This document shows, piece after piece, positions 8,518 to 16,865 of a stretch of 64,000 bases of DNA. The notes beneath the pieces are model-generated. The model did no database searches, was not told where the DNA came from, and saw nothing but the letters and a program-made list of their open reading frames with translations. This DNA is from CAYVVD01 sp964454975 (GTDB taxonomy: Bacteria; Bacteroidota; Ignavibacteria; Kapaibacteriales; UBA2268). Each line of letters starts with the position of its first letter. Positions within the stretch are counted from its first letter, which is position 1. Position numbers and translations under genes: made by a program. The stretch spans positions 1-64,000 of the forward strand of contig CAYVVD010000009.1 in the NCBI GenBank assembly GCA_964454975.1. Direction: 5' to 3'.

Positions 8518-9108
8518 ATGGTATTAAGAAGAATAGCAGATTACCTTTTACCGCCCGGTAACTGGAAGATGCCGGTATTGTTAGTTTCAGGTGTTCTTGT
8601 TGGGTTGATTGCTTATACTGTCTATATATCACGGGCAGTCTCCTATATGTCTGATGAACCGGAAACCTGTGTCAACTGCCATATAATGGCGCCGCAGTAT
8701 GCAACATGGAATCATAGCGCCCACCGTGAATATGCAACTTGCAATGATTGCCATGTCCCTCATGATAATATTATAAATAAATATTATTTCAAAGCTAAGG
8801 ACGGGCTACGGCATGCTACTATATTCACTCTCCGCGCCGAGCCACAGGTTATTCATATCAAAGAAGAAGGCCGCGAGGTAGTCCAGCAAAACTGCGTTCG
8901 CTGCCACATCAATAAAATCAGGGACGACAAGCTCCTGCTTTGGAACGACCACTTCTATACACAACGCACAGAAAGAAGGTGTGTTGACTGCCACCGCGAG
9001 ACACCACACGGCAGGGTGAACAGTCTTGCCAGTGTGCCAAATGCGCGTGTGCCTGTGCCGGGCAGTCCTGTCCCCGGGTGGCTTGAAAAACTCGTCGAAG
9101 AAAAATAA
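8518..9108 (+). CDS. nrfH: Cytochrome c nitrite reductase small subunit (tetraheme quinol dehydrogenase)
   Basis: This 196-residue NapC/NirT-family protein has one N-terminal membrane anchor (about residues 18-37, PVLLVSGVLVGLIAYTVYI) and four CxxCH heme sites: CVNCH 51-55, CNDCH 75-79, CVRCH 126-130 and CVDCH 155-159. The first is followed by Met (CVNCHIM), the known axial ligand in NrfH. It passes electrons from menaquinol to NrfA. The ATG at 8518 was chosen over the upstream TTG at 8491 because a GTGGAG ribosome site precedes it and the family N-terminus fits. nrfA follows after 26 bases. Confidence 0.95.
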   Translation: MVLRRIADYLLPPGNWKMPVLLVSGVLVGLIAYTVYISRAVSYMSDEPETCVNCHIMAPQYATWNHSAHREYATCNDCHVPHDNIINKYYFKAKDGLRHATIFTLRAEPQVIHIKEEGREVVQQNCVRCHINKIRDDKLLLWNDHFYTQRTERRCVDCHRETPHGRVNSLASVPNARVPVPGSPVPGWLEKLVEEK

Positions 9109-9134
9109 GTTTTATATTAATTATTGAGGGCGTT

Positions 9135-10658
9135 ATGGAAAACATCAGGGATAATGTAAAGAAAAGGCCATGGGTTGGCTGGCTGCTTTTTCTTGGGACT
9201 GTTGCAGTTGTAGTGATTATAGGGCTGCTTGCGGTAAATATTACTGAGAGGCGGACCGAAGCATCCTTTGCCTATACACCACAGGTGGAGCACTCGCAAT
9301 TTGAACCTCGTAATGAAGTATGGGGCGAAAATTTCCCAAAGGAATACCAATCTTACATGGAAACAATGGATACTACCTTCCGGAGCAAATACAACGGTAA
9401 TGCAATGATTGATATGCTCGAGGTTGATCCGAGGCTTGTTGTCCTGTGGGCAGGATATGGTTTTTCAAAAGATTACAACCAGGGCAGGGGACATTACTAC
9501 GCAGTGGAAGACCTGCGCAACACTCTCCGGACAGGTGCGCCAATGGAGGGCAATGACAGCCCGATGCCAAATACCTGCTGGACATGCAAAAGCCCGGATG
9601 TTCCGCGGCTTATGGAACAGATCGGGATAGCACAATTTTATGAAGGCAAATGGAATATGCTCGGCCATGAAGTGAACAATCCTATTGGCTGCGCCGACTG
9701 CCATGATGCAAAAACAATGAACCTGAAAATCACCAGGCCTGCCCTCATCGAAGCTTTTAAAAACACGGGAAAAGATATAAACCAGGCTTCGCATCAGGAG
9801 ATGCGCTCGCTTGTATGCGCTCAGTGTCATGTGGAATATTACTTTAATAAGAACATCAAAGAAGGTGTGCCTTACTTGAAATTCCCATGGGACAAGGGCA
9901 TGACGGCCGAAGCAATTGAGGAGTATTATGACGAAATGAATTTTGCTGACTGGACACACGCTCTGAGCCGCGCTCCAATGCTGAAGGCTCAGCACCCCGG
10001 CTATGAAGTTTACCTGACCGGTACGCATGCCAGCAGGGGAGTTTCCTGCGCTGACTGCCATATGCCTTACAAGAGCGAGGGCGGGCTAAAATTTACCGAC
10101 CACAAAATCCAAAGCCCGCTAAACAATATCAACAATTCTTGCCAGGTTTGCCATCGCGAAGAGACAACCCGCCTGCTGCTTGATGTTTATGAAAGGCAGG
10201 ATAAGATAATAGAACAGCGTGACAATCTCGAGGAACTGCTTGTTCGCGCTCATGTAGAAGCCAAAAAAGCATGGGACATTGGTGCTAAAGAAGAACAAAT
10301 GAAGGGTATCCTTATCGATATACGCCACGCACAATGGAGATGGGACTTTGCCGCTGCTTCTCACGGAAGCGCATTTCATGCTCCCGTAGAAACATTAAGA
10401 ATAATAAGTTCCGGAATGAACAAAGTCCAGGAAGCGAGGATTAAACTTGCTGTCCTGCTGCTGAAACTCGGATTCGACGGTGAAGTACCATACCCGGATA
10501 TCAGCACAAAAGCCAAAGCACAGGCATTTGTAGGACTTGATGCTGAAAAAATGAAAGCCGATAAAGAAATGTTCAAAAAGATTGTAGTGCCTGAATGGAT
10601 AAAGACCGCTAAAGAAAGAGAAAAAAAATACAATGTGAAGGATTTATCCATAAAATAA
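9135..10658 (+). CDS. nrfA: Ammonia-forming cytochrome c nitrite reductase
   Basis: This 507-residue pentaheme enzyme reduces nitrite to ammonium with six electrons. The active-site heme motif is CWTCK at 148-152 (Lys as ligand), followed by CADCH 186-190, CAQCH 228-232, CADCH 305-309 and CQVCH 336-340. CHVEYYF after heme 3 and FTDHKIQSPL, carrying the Lys near the calcium site, are conserved. Residues 14-34 form an uncleaved signal anchor, so the enzyme is bound to the outer face of the membrane with NrfH. It is co-transcribed with nrfH, and a porin gene follows after 10 bases. Confidence 0.97.
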   Translation: MENIRDNVKKRPWVGWLLFLGTVAVVVIIGLLAVNITERRTEASFAYTPQVEHSQFEPRNEVWGENFPKEYQSYMETMDTTFRSKYNGNAMIDMLEVDPRLVVLWAGYGFSKDYNQGRGHYYAVEDLRNTLRTGAPMEGNDSPMPNTCWTCKSPDVPRLMEQIGIAQFYEGKWNMLGHEVNNPIGCADCHDAKTMNLKITRPALIEAFKNTGKDINQASHQEMRSLVCAQCHVEYYFNKNIKEGVPYLKFPWDKGMTAEAIEEYYDEMNFADWTHALSRAPMLKAQHPGYEVYLTGTHASRGVSCADCHMPYKSEGGLKFTDHKIQSPLNNINNSCQVCHREETTRLLLDVYERQDKIIEQRDNLEELLVRAHVEAKKAWDIGAKEEQMKGILIDIRHAQWRWDFAAASHGSAFHAPVETLRIISSGMNKVQEARIKLAVLLLKLGFDGEVPYPDISTKAKAQAFVGLDAEKMKADKEMFKKIVVPEWIKTAKEREKKYNVKDLSIK

Positions 10659-10668
10659 GGGGGACTTT

Positions 10669-11922
10669 ATGAGAAAAGTATTATTAATTGCAGCAATGAT
10701 GATGTTTTCTATTAGCTTGTATGCTGAATTCGAAGGAAGCATTGAATTGAGGCCGCGTTCTGAATACAGCCATGGCTATGGCATGCTTTCGGGCTCAGAC
10801 CAGGATGCATCCCTGTTCACGACTCAGCGCACAAGGCTGAACGGAACATACACCACTGAGGGTGTGAAAGCAAAGTTAGTTCTCCAGGATGTACGGCTCT
10901 GGGGCAGCCAGCCACAACTTGTTATGAACGAGGACTTTGCAGTATCAATCCACGAAGCCTGGGGTGAAGTTGACCTATTCGAGAGGATCTCATTAAAGCT
11001 CGGCCGCCAGGAATTAATCTATGACGACCATAGAATTTTTGGTAATGTCGGATGGGCACAGCAGGCACGTTCGCATGATGTTGCGCTACTTAAGTTCGAA
11101 GATAGTTTCAAACTGCACTTCGGGCTTGCGTATAACGAGAACTCCAACCGCACTAATAGTATTTATCCCGGGCCCGATGCTTACAAGACAATGCAGTTCA
11201 TTTGGTTTAACAATGAAGTGGGTAACATTAACTACAGTATCCTGTTCCTGAACAATGGCGTTCCCCGCACAACGATGATGGACAATCAACAGAATATTCT
11301 CGAGCAGGAAATTCATTTCAATCAGACTGTCGGCCCTCGCATTGCCTATACTAACAACGGCTTTGCAATTGACGGTTATTTTTACTACCAGATGGGCGAA
11401 ACTGTAATTGATACGAGTACTGCTGACCTTTCGGCAATTTGCTTTGGGGTGAATGTAAACGGGCAGGTAACTGATGCATTCAGAGCAGGTGCCGGATTCG
11501 AGCTGCTTTCAGGTAATGATTTAGGTAACGAACCGGCAGCATCCGGTGAAAACAAAGCATTTACGCCATTCTACGGCACGAACCATAAGTTCAACGGATT
11601 TATGGACTATTTCTATGTTGGCAACCATGTCAACAATATCGGGCTGATGGATATTGTTGCGCGCTTTGCTTATAAAATCAAAAGCAGCGTGTTGAAGCTT
11701 GATATCCACCAATTCATGGCTGCGGGCGACACAGGCGACCAGGAAAGCGGACTGGGCACTGAGATTGATTTCACTGTCGTTATCCCTGCAAATGACTTTG
11801 TTACTTTCCAGGGCGGCTATTCGCATATGCTGCCTACAGAGACAATGCAGCTATTAAAAGGCGGCGAAAAGGACGAAACCCAGAACTGGGCATACCTGAT
11901 GATGAGCTTTAATTTGAATTAG
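10669..11922 (+). CDS. Outer-membrane porin of the alginate-export (AlgE-like) beta-barrel family
   Basis: This 417-residue protein starts with a signal peptide (MRKVLLIAAMMMFSISLYA) and then shows alternating aromatic/hydrophobic strands throughout, with FEGSIELRPRSEYSHGYG at the mature N-terminus and GRQELIYDDHRIFGNVGW, as in alginate_exp barrels. It ends in a strand with an aromatic residue near the C-terminus (WAYLMMSFNLN). An AAGGGGG ribosome site precedes the ATG, and the gene is 10 bases from nrfA, so it belongs to the nrf operon. The inferred role is passage of nitrite or another anion across the outer membrane; alginate itself is not implied. Confidence 0.75.
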   Translation: MRKVLLIAAMMMFSISLYAEFEGSIELRPRSEYSHGYGMLSGSDQDASLFTTQRTRLNGTYTTEGVKAKLVLQDVRLWGSQPQLVMNEDFAVSIHEAWGEVDLFERISLKLGRQELIYDDHRIFGNVGWAQQARSHDVALLKFEDSFKLHFGLAYNENSNRTNSIYPGPDAYKTMQFIWFNNEVGNINYSILFLNNGVPRTTMMDNQQNILEQEIHFNQTVGPRIAYTNNGFAIDGYFYYQMGETVIDTSTADLSAICFGVNVNGQVTDAFRAGAGFELLSGNDLGNEPAASGENKAFTPFYGTNHKFNGFMDYFYVGNHVNNIGLMDIVARFAYKIKSSVLKLDIHQFMAAGDTGDQESGLGTEIDFTVVIPANDFVTFQGGYSHMLPTETMQLLKGGEKDETQNWAYLMMSFNLN

Positions 11923-11957
11923 CAGGCAGAAGGTAGTCTGAGGAATACTGTATTATC

Positions 11958-11991
11958 AAAGAAATGCCCGCCATTTGGAGGGCATTTCTTT
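11958..11991 (+). terminator. Intrinsic terminator of the nrf operon
   Basis: AAAGAAATGCCC and GGGCATTTCTTT form a perfect 12-pair stem around a ten-base loop, ending in T residues, about 36 bases after the porin stop. Confidence 0.85.
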
Positions 11992-12045
11992 ATACATAAA
12001 ACGGGTTTTAATACTTAATCATACTCTGCAATCATGAAATAAGCA

Positions 12046-12077
12046 GATGTAATCCACTTTGAAAGTGGAGTAGATCT
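12046..12077. repeat. Palindromic element, copy 1 (GATGTA-TCCACTTT half-sites)
   Basis: GATGTAATCCACTTT is followed by a near-perfect inverted copy ending GTAGATC. The same half-site recurs at 42054-42084. The element lies between the nrf terminator and the phage-like genes. Confidence 0.6.
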
Positions 12078-12179
12078 AAGCACTTTTACATCTCGATTCA
12101 GATTCATTTTCAATCCATTTCCTTGCTGATAGTTCAATGCCCTCTTATTTTGCCGACGTGTTAAATAAGCGAGGCGGAT

Positions 12180-12620
12180 ATGCCATACTCAACTCTCGAA
12201 GATTTACTCAAAGAATACGGGCCGGACGAGCTTGCCAGGCTGACAGACCCATATGCGATATTAATTGATGAGTTGAAAGTAAATCATGCTGTTGAAATGG
12301 CTGATGCAGTTATCAATGCTTACCTCTATGGCAGGTACGATGTCCCCTTTGAGTCGCCGGACCCGGTAATAAGGAAAATAGCTATTGACCTGGCAGCAGC
12401 AAACCTCTATGAGTATGCCTATTCGGCTGCGGGTATGCCGAATACGGCGGTCTGGCGAAGGTTGAACGCACTGAAGATGCTACGGCAACTGCAAGAGGGC
12501 AGTATAATAATTCCGGGTGCCAAATCCGGTGATAACGCGCCTCCTGCACTGCTCTCAAATAAAAGCGAAAGCGATAAATACTTCGATAATAATTTACTGG
12601 ATAATTTTACGGGGGAATAA
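12180..12620 (+). CDS. Phage protein of the Mu gp36 family (DUF1320)
   Basis: This 146-residue protein opens MPYSTLEDLLKEYGPDELAR followed by LTDP, then has a helical region with ADAVINAYLYGRYDVPFE and IRKIAIDLAAANLYEYAYS, the recognisable pattern of the DUF1320/Mu gp36 family, a head-tail joining type protein. The expected length is about 140 residues, so it is complete. A GAGGCGG ribosome site precedes the ATG. Its TAA overlaps the ATG of the next gene by one base. In Mu the gene lies between the capsid and tail genes; here it heads the cluster. Confidence 0.8.
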   Translation: MPYSTLEDLLKEYGPDELARLTDPYAILIDELKVNHAVEMADAVINAYLYGRYDVPFESPDPVIRKIAIDLAAANLYEYAYSAAGMPNTAVWRRLNALKMLRQLQEGSIIIPGAKSGDNAPPALLSNKSESDKYFDNNLLDNFTGE

Positions 12621-12904
12621 TGAAGAAACTCTTTGACTTCCTGGCACGCAACGGTGCGTGGTTCCTGCTTGGCTTGCTGGCGTTGATTGCATTGAACCCG
12701 GCATTGCCGGAAATTAATACACTTCTGATTATAGCTGCGATAGAGGCGCTGGCGCTGGCTCTTTCAGGGCTTGCTGTGTTTGCTTACACCCGGATTGACT
12801 TCACACGTGAAATGGGCAGTAATCCGGGATTTATATTCCTCGGTGTACATATCTGTACTGGACTTACGGTGCTTGGTGTATATATAGCACAGTTCGCGGC
12901 TTGA
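12620..12904 (+). CDS. Small membrane protein, holin-like
   Basis: This 94-residue protein has three predicted membrane spans (about 13-31, 37-57 and 71-91) and a short basic N-terminus MKKLFDFLARNG. I do not recognise a family. Its size, topology and place directly before a CHAP-like endolysin gene suggest a holin, which is inference from context. It starts on the last base of the preceding stop (TAATG) and the next gene begins one base after its TGA. Confidence 0.55.
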   Translation: MKKLFDFLARNGAWFLLGLLALIALNPALPEINTLLIIAAIEALALALSGLAVFAYTRIDFTREMGSNPGFIFLGVHICTGLTVLGVYIAQFAA

Positions 12905-12905
12905 T

Positions 12906-13487
12906 ATGAAAACGTTCATTGCAATATTAATAATTATTCTCACGGAAGGCATTTCAGCGAACGAAAAGTATTTGCTTAATTGCTGCGGATGCATACTTGA
13001 TTCATCCCGTGCAGTGATGATGCGTCAGGCAGGCACGCTCGAAACCACGAACAGGAATGACGGGGATGTGGTTAAATATCTGCATACTGTTGGTCTGGGT
13101 GAAGGCAATCCTTATTGTGCTGCAGGGCAATATTACTGCTTTGCAGAAGCTGCTTTGCTGTGTAGCTGTGGGATTCCCGTTAAACGGACAGGTTCTGCAA
13201 ACGAGATGTTCAACGATGCGAGGGAAAGAGGAAAGGCAGCTAAATACAAAGCTGAAATTGATGGACTACTCGTGTGGCGGAAGCCGCGAAGCTGGGCCGG
13301 GCATATCGAAAGGATATTCGCAACCGGGAAAGCGGGATGGGTTCGCACAATTGGATTCAACACAATGGATTTGAGAACTGGCAAGCAGGGTGTATTCATG
13401 AAGCGACGGAATATTTACCACCCGCTGGGGAGGCTGCAAATCAGGGGAATTATCGCTTTCAGGAGGATCGAATGCTTACACAGTTAA
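12906..13487 (+). CDS. CHAP/NlpC-P60-like phage endolysin with signal peptide
   Basis: This 193-residue protein has a signal-like N-terminus (MKTFIAILIIILTEGISA) and then a cysteine-peptidase layout: Cys71 in GNPYCAAGQYYCF, His133 in SWAGHIERIF and Asn152 in TIGFNTMD. The same PYCAA...AGH...T(I)xxNT pattern is seen in phage CHAP-like amidases and endopeptidases of the FCB group. It probably cuts peptide links of peptidoglycan during lysis. The start of the next gene overlaps its end by 16 bases. An unusual Cys-rich stretch (LLNCCGC) follows the signal peptide. Confidence 0.65.
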   Translation: MKTFIAILIIILTEGISANEKYLLNCCGCILDSSRAVMMRQAGTLETTNRNDGDVVKYLHTVGLGEGNPYCAAGQYYCFAEAALLCSCGIPVKRTGSANEMFNDARERGKAAKYKAEIDGLLVWRKPRSWAGHIERIFATGKAGWVRTIGFNTMDLRTGKQGVFMKRRNIYHPLGRLQIRGIIAFRRIECLHS

Positions 13488-13819
13488 TAAAAAATATGAA
13501 TATGTCCCAAGCAATTGAAACTCACTGGACACCTCTCTACTACCCGCCGGGAGAAAATTTTGGCAAAGAAGCGTTGGCAAATTCCCTGCAGATTCACTGG
13601 GAGGATGCATCAGGAACTCTCGATGGGAATATTACAGTATATGTCTCAAATGATAATAACTCATCAACAACAGGCTTTGAGCTTGATATCAGCAAAGCGT
13701 CCAACACAGATGATACCGAAATATTGATGCTCAACCCGGCTTTCCGATTTATTAAGCTGGCATACATTCCAAACGGAATTACGGGCGGGAAGCTGAATGC
13801 GCTCATATACTATGATTAA
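13472..13819 (+). CDS. Phage virion-associated protein of unknown function
   Basis: This 115-residue protein contains LQIHWEDASGTLDGNITVYV and FIKLAYIPNGITGGKLNALI, a beta-rich pattern seen in small phage accessory or tail proteins and resembling a short discoidin-like or jelly-roll domain. The start at 13472 was chosen because AGGAGG sits six bases upstream; a longer open frame from 13274 would run across the endolysin gene. It is followed after 12 bases by the tail-fibre-like gene. Function not known. Confidence 0.6.
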   Translation: MLTQLIKNMNMSQAIETHWTPLYYPPGENFGKEALANSLQIHWEDASGTLDGNITVYVSNDNNSSTTGFELDISKASNTDDTEILMLNPAFRFIKLAYIPNGITGGKLNALIYYD

Positions 13820-13831
13820 TATGCGAGGTAA

Positions 13832-14923
13832 ATGATGCCTGTCAGATATTTTCCATTAATAGCAGGTAATGTAAGCTGGGGCGATATAAAAGGTGACATC
13901 GCTTCACAGACGGATTTGCTGGCTGGACTTGATTCAAAGTTATCCGGAGAAACTGGAGCATTCAATGCACTGGCTGAAAAAACAAGCGCCGCTGACGAGG
14001 ATATTCTGCTGATTGAAGACTCCGCCAACGGCTACGAAAAGAAAAAGCTGAAGGCATCGAAGCTGAAAGGCACGCTTCCGGATGCGGCAGATTTGCAAAC
14101 CGTACGTTACAATGAAGCACAGGAGGAGTGGTTAGCAAATCCGGCAATGAGGAGCGACGGCGAGAAGACCACAGTAGCTGCCGGCGCGGGATATTCAGGT
14201 GTTAATCCGAATTATGTGTTCTTCGCAACTAACTATGGCAATACATCGCTTCAGACAGCGGAGTTCGTTTCGCTCGGCAGTCTTCCTGCGCTATCGGTCA
14301 GCAACTCTGACCCTGCCGAATATGTGTTTGTAATTAAAAACGGGAAGGTAAAAATCGAGGCTTTGCAAACACCGGAGTCTCATCCTGCTAATTTCAAAAG
14401 TGTTTATGTTGATACTGATTCAGGAAAGATATACAGCCAGGAGACACCTGCCGATGGCGACCTGCTCTCTGCAAACAACCTTTCTGACTTGAATGATGTG
14501 GCTCTCGCAAGAGACAATCTTGGCCTGGGCAATTCCGCCACTAAGAGCACCGGTACAGGTCACGGCGATGTTGCTGCAGGTGACCACGGGCATTCTGTCC
14601 GGCTTACCCACAACTGGCTGATACCGGGTGAAATAAAAGTGGCAAGCGGAAACGAGGACTTTCTCTGCCCGATGTATTTCGCACAGGATGCTGTTATCAA
14701 GGGATATTATGCAAAGATTAACGCGGGGACATCGGCAACTATCAAGATTCAGCTTAACGAAAGCGATGAAATATCAAGTATTGTTGTGGATACAAATGGT
14801 GTTTCCAGTACAGCGCAAACGATAAATGCCGCTGCCGGGGACTTGGCATCCATTGTTGTTGAGTCAGTCGTTGGCAGCCCACTTAACCTTACATTTGCCC
14901 TTATTGTAGATTATGGAGTGTAG
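13832..14923 (+). CDS. Phage tail-fibre-like protein
   Basis: This 363-residue protein has an N-terminus containing VSWGDIKGDIASQTDLLAGL, a segment repeatedly found at the base of tail-fibre and baseplate proteins, then a beta-rich body. The region near residue 250 (GHGDVAAGDHGHSVRL) with its His-rich turns resembles the metal-binding GxHxH repeats of fibre shafts. The C-terminal 100 residues may be a receptor-binding tip, which is inference. ATG codons occur at 13832 and 13835. The next gene starts directly after its stop. Confidence 0.6.
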   Translation: MMPVRYFPLIAGNVSWGDIKGDIASQTDLLAGLDSKLSGETGAFNALAEKTSAADEDILLIEDSANGYEKKKLKASKLKGTLPDAADLQTVRYNEAQEEWLANPAMRSDGEKTTVAAGAGYSGVNPNYVFFATNYGNTSLQTAEFVSLGSLPALSVSNSDPAEYVFVIKNGKVKIEALQTPESHPANFKSVYVDTDSGKIYSQETPADGDLLSANNLSDLNDVALARDNLGLGNSATKSTGTGHGDVAAGDHGHSVRLTHNWLIPGEIKVASGNEDFLCPMYFAQDAVIKGYYAKINAGTSATIKIQLNESDEISSIVVDTNGVSSTAQTINAAAGDLASIVVESVVGSPLNLTFALIVDYGV

Positions 14924-15193
14924 ATGAGTGCATACATTGATTATAAAATCACCAGAATTGAAGACAAGGGCAATCGCGTGCTTTTAAGCTATGCTCTTTA
15001 TTCAGGTGAATACATTTATATTTCAGTTGACGGTACAAAAGAAAGGCTGTACAAACGAAGCATACTATTGAAACGCGGGAGTGTTTATTTTGACTTCAAC
15101 CCGGTTCTTATGAGCATAATCAAAGCCTGTCTTAAGAAATGCCTTCTGCGGAAGAGAACCGCCGATCAGGAAATAATCAGTGAGTTGAAATGA
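14924..15193 (+). CDS. Hypothetical phage-cluster protein
   Basis: This 89-residue protein has a predicted beta-rich N-terminal half (YKITRIEDKGNRVLLSYALY) and a basic, Cys-containing helical tail (IIKACLKKCLLRKRTADQE). No family is recognised. It starts at the base following the fibre-gene stop and its end overlaps the next start by four bases, so it is translated as part of the same cluster. Confidence 0.5.
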   Translation: MSAYIDYKITRIEDKGNRVLLSYALYSGEYIYISVDGTKERLYKRSILLKRGSVYFDFNPVLMSIIKACLKKCLLRKRTADQEIISELK

Positions 15194-16116
15194 ATGTATT
15201 TGGCAAGGAATGGTTTAATATATATAACCCGAAGCTAATAAGTATCGCTAATATCCTGCCGGTCAGGCTGTTTCTTAATAAGCGATTTTGTATAGATGCT
15301 CTTAAATACATTGGATTCACGCATTGCAGTGCTACATACATTAATATATCTGGTGAACTGAAAATTGTATTATACACAAGGGATTCAGTCGCTGCTTTGT
15401 TTTACAAAAAATTCAGGCTGATATGGCATCTGATGCACACCTGGGACATTTATGCCGCGAATAAACTATTCCCCGCTTTGAATTTCGGCTTTGATACGCT
15501 GACAGCTTATACCGAACCAAACAGTGAAGCAGGCAGCCATGATTTGTATTACACATCAAGCGATTCCACTTACTCATCAGCACGAGGCGCTTCTGCGGCA
15601 TCACCAAATTTTGGATTTTTCAAAGTATTGCTGGAGAATAATTACACAGACCCTGATTTCCGTGTAAGACGAGGCGTGTTGAAATTTGATACTTCAGGGA
15701 TAAGCAATGCGGAAATTTCAGCAGCAGAACTTCAACTACATTTCGATGCAAATTCAGAGCAGGATTCCGGGCAGAGCGATGTAATTGTCACGGCGTTTGC
15801 ACCTGCTGGCGATGTCCCGGCAAATTCTGATTTCCAGGCTTACGGTAGTGAAGTGTTTGCTACTTACGGATTTGATGATATTACAAACAACCAGTATAAT
15901 TCCATTGCTTTGAGCGGGGCAGGAATTGAGCACCTTAACCCATACGGTAGTGCGAGTTTCGGGCTTAGGCTTTCAGGTGATTATAACAACCAGGAACCAA
16001 CAGGCACAAATAAAGCTAACTTCTATGCGGCGGACGAGGCCGGCATTGACAAGGATCCGAAGCTTATAGTTACATTTCAGCCCGGGCAAATCCTGAAACC
16101 GCAAATGGTAGTATGA
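15190..16116 (+). CDS. Phage structural protein with C-terminal DNRLRE/CBM96-like domain
   Basis: This 308-residue protein has an N-terminal 110-residue part containing MHTWDIYAANKLFPALNFGF and a C-terminal beta-sandwich (about 115-300) with FRVRRGVLKFDTSGI, AAELQLHFDANSEQ and DPKLIVTFQPG, resembling DNRLRE-type domains of surface and virion proteins. This second part probably binds a glycan. The N-terminal part is not recognised and is unusually aromatic and basic. The gene overlaps both neighbours by four bases. Confidence 0.55.
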   Translation: MNVFGKEWFNIYNPKLISIANILPVRLFLNKRFCIDALKYIGFTHCSATYINISGELKIVLYTRDSVAALFYKKFRLIWHLMHTWDIYAANKLFPALNFGFDTLTAYTEPNSEAGSHDLYYTSSDSTYSSARGASAASPNFGFFKVLLENNYTDPDFRVRRGVLKFDTSGISNAEISAAELQLHFDANSEQDSGQSDVIVTAFAPAGDVPANSDFQAYGSEVFATYGFDDITNNQYNSIALSGAGIEHLNPYGSASFGLRLSGDYNNQEPTGTNKANFYAADEAGIDKDPKLIVTFQPGQILKPQMVV

Positions 16117-16415
16117 TAGGCAGCATAAACATAGAACTGCTTGGCATTGGCGCCGCTTTCCTGACCTTGATAATCGCTCTTGCCGGCTTGTATGTGAACA
16201 TACGTAACGAGTTCCGGAAAAACTGGCAGGCTCTGCTGCAAAACAAATTGAGCGATGAAAAGCGCTGCCACAGCAACGAGCAGAGAATTGCTCTTATCGA
16301 GGAAAGGCTGCAACTAACTGATGCGAATATCACTTACCGCCTTGATGAGATAAAATCCGGGCTTGAAAAGGTAACTCTGGTATTAATGAACCATATCAGC
16401 GAGAAGCACAGATGA
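16113..16415 (+). CDS. Small single-span membrane protein with coiled coil
   Basis: This 100-residue protein has one membrane span at about residues 8-28 (LLGIGAAFLTLIIALAGLYV) and then a long charged helix, likely coiled coil (LSDEKRCHSNEQRIALIEER). The shape is seen in phage-encoded inner-membrane lysis or superinfection proteins. The function is not known. It overlaps both neighbours by four bases. Confidence 0.5.
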   Translation: MIGSINIELLGIGAAFLTLIIALAGLYVNIRNEFRKNWQALLQNKLSDEKRCHSNEQRIALIEERLQLTDANITYRLDEIKSGLEKVTLVLMNHISEKHR

Positions 16416-16855
16416 AGTTAACTTTCACACATATATTCGTGGCATTCATAGCCGGAGGATTTGCAGCATGGCTGTTTCTGCCCCGAACCGTAGAGTACAT
16501 CAGGGAGCCGCACGAAATTATCAAAATTGAACGCGATACTGTCACCAGGGAAATAAGGCACAACCCTTTGATAATCAGCGCAAAACCGGAAATTGTTTAT
16601 CTCCGGGATACTCTGATTCTTACACCGCCATTCATAGCAAAGGTGGATACAGTGCTCATAAGGGATACAATTAATGCCAGTTATATATTCCCTGAAAATC
16701 TATTTTCGCTTGAATTGCGCCGCGATGCTGATACATTGAATTTTGAGCAGCTTAGAATTATCGAGCAGACGCCATGCAGGCGAGAATGGTGGGAAACACC
16801 TGCATTGATTATTTCCGGCGCTGCACTTGGGTATTTAATCGGAAACAGTAAATGA
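16412..16855 (+). CDS. Phage-cluster membrane protein, spanin-like by position
   Basis: This 147-residue protein has an N-terminal signal anchor (FTHIFVAFIAGGFAAWLFLP), a periplasmic stretch with repeated RDT/DTV motifs (IERDTVTREI, YLRDTLIL, DTVLIRDTI), and a second hydrophobic segment at the C-terminus (ALIISGAALGYLIG). It is not a lipoprotein. A role as an inner-membrane spanin-type lysis protein is suggested only by size, topology and context. Confidence 0.5.
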   Translation: MKLTFTHIFVAFIAGGFAAWLFLPRTVEYIREPHEIIKIERDTVTREIRHNPLIISAKPEIVYLRDTLILTPPFIAKVDTVLIRDTINASYIFPENLFSLELRRDADTLNFEQLRIIEQTPCRREWWETPALIISGAALGYLIGNSK

Positions 16856-16865
16856 TGGAGATATT

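Noticed and set aside
13274..13471. In-frame N-terminal extension of the 115-residue phage protein
   Set aside because: It would lie wholly inside the endolysin gene in another frame, while an AGGAGG site marks the ATG at 13472.
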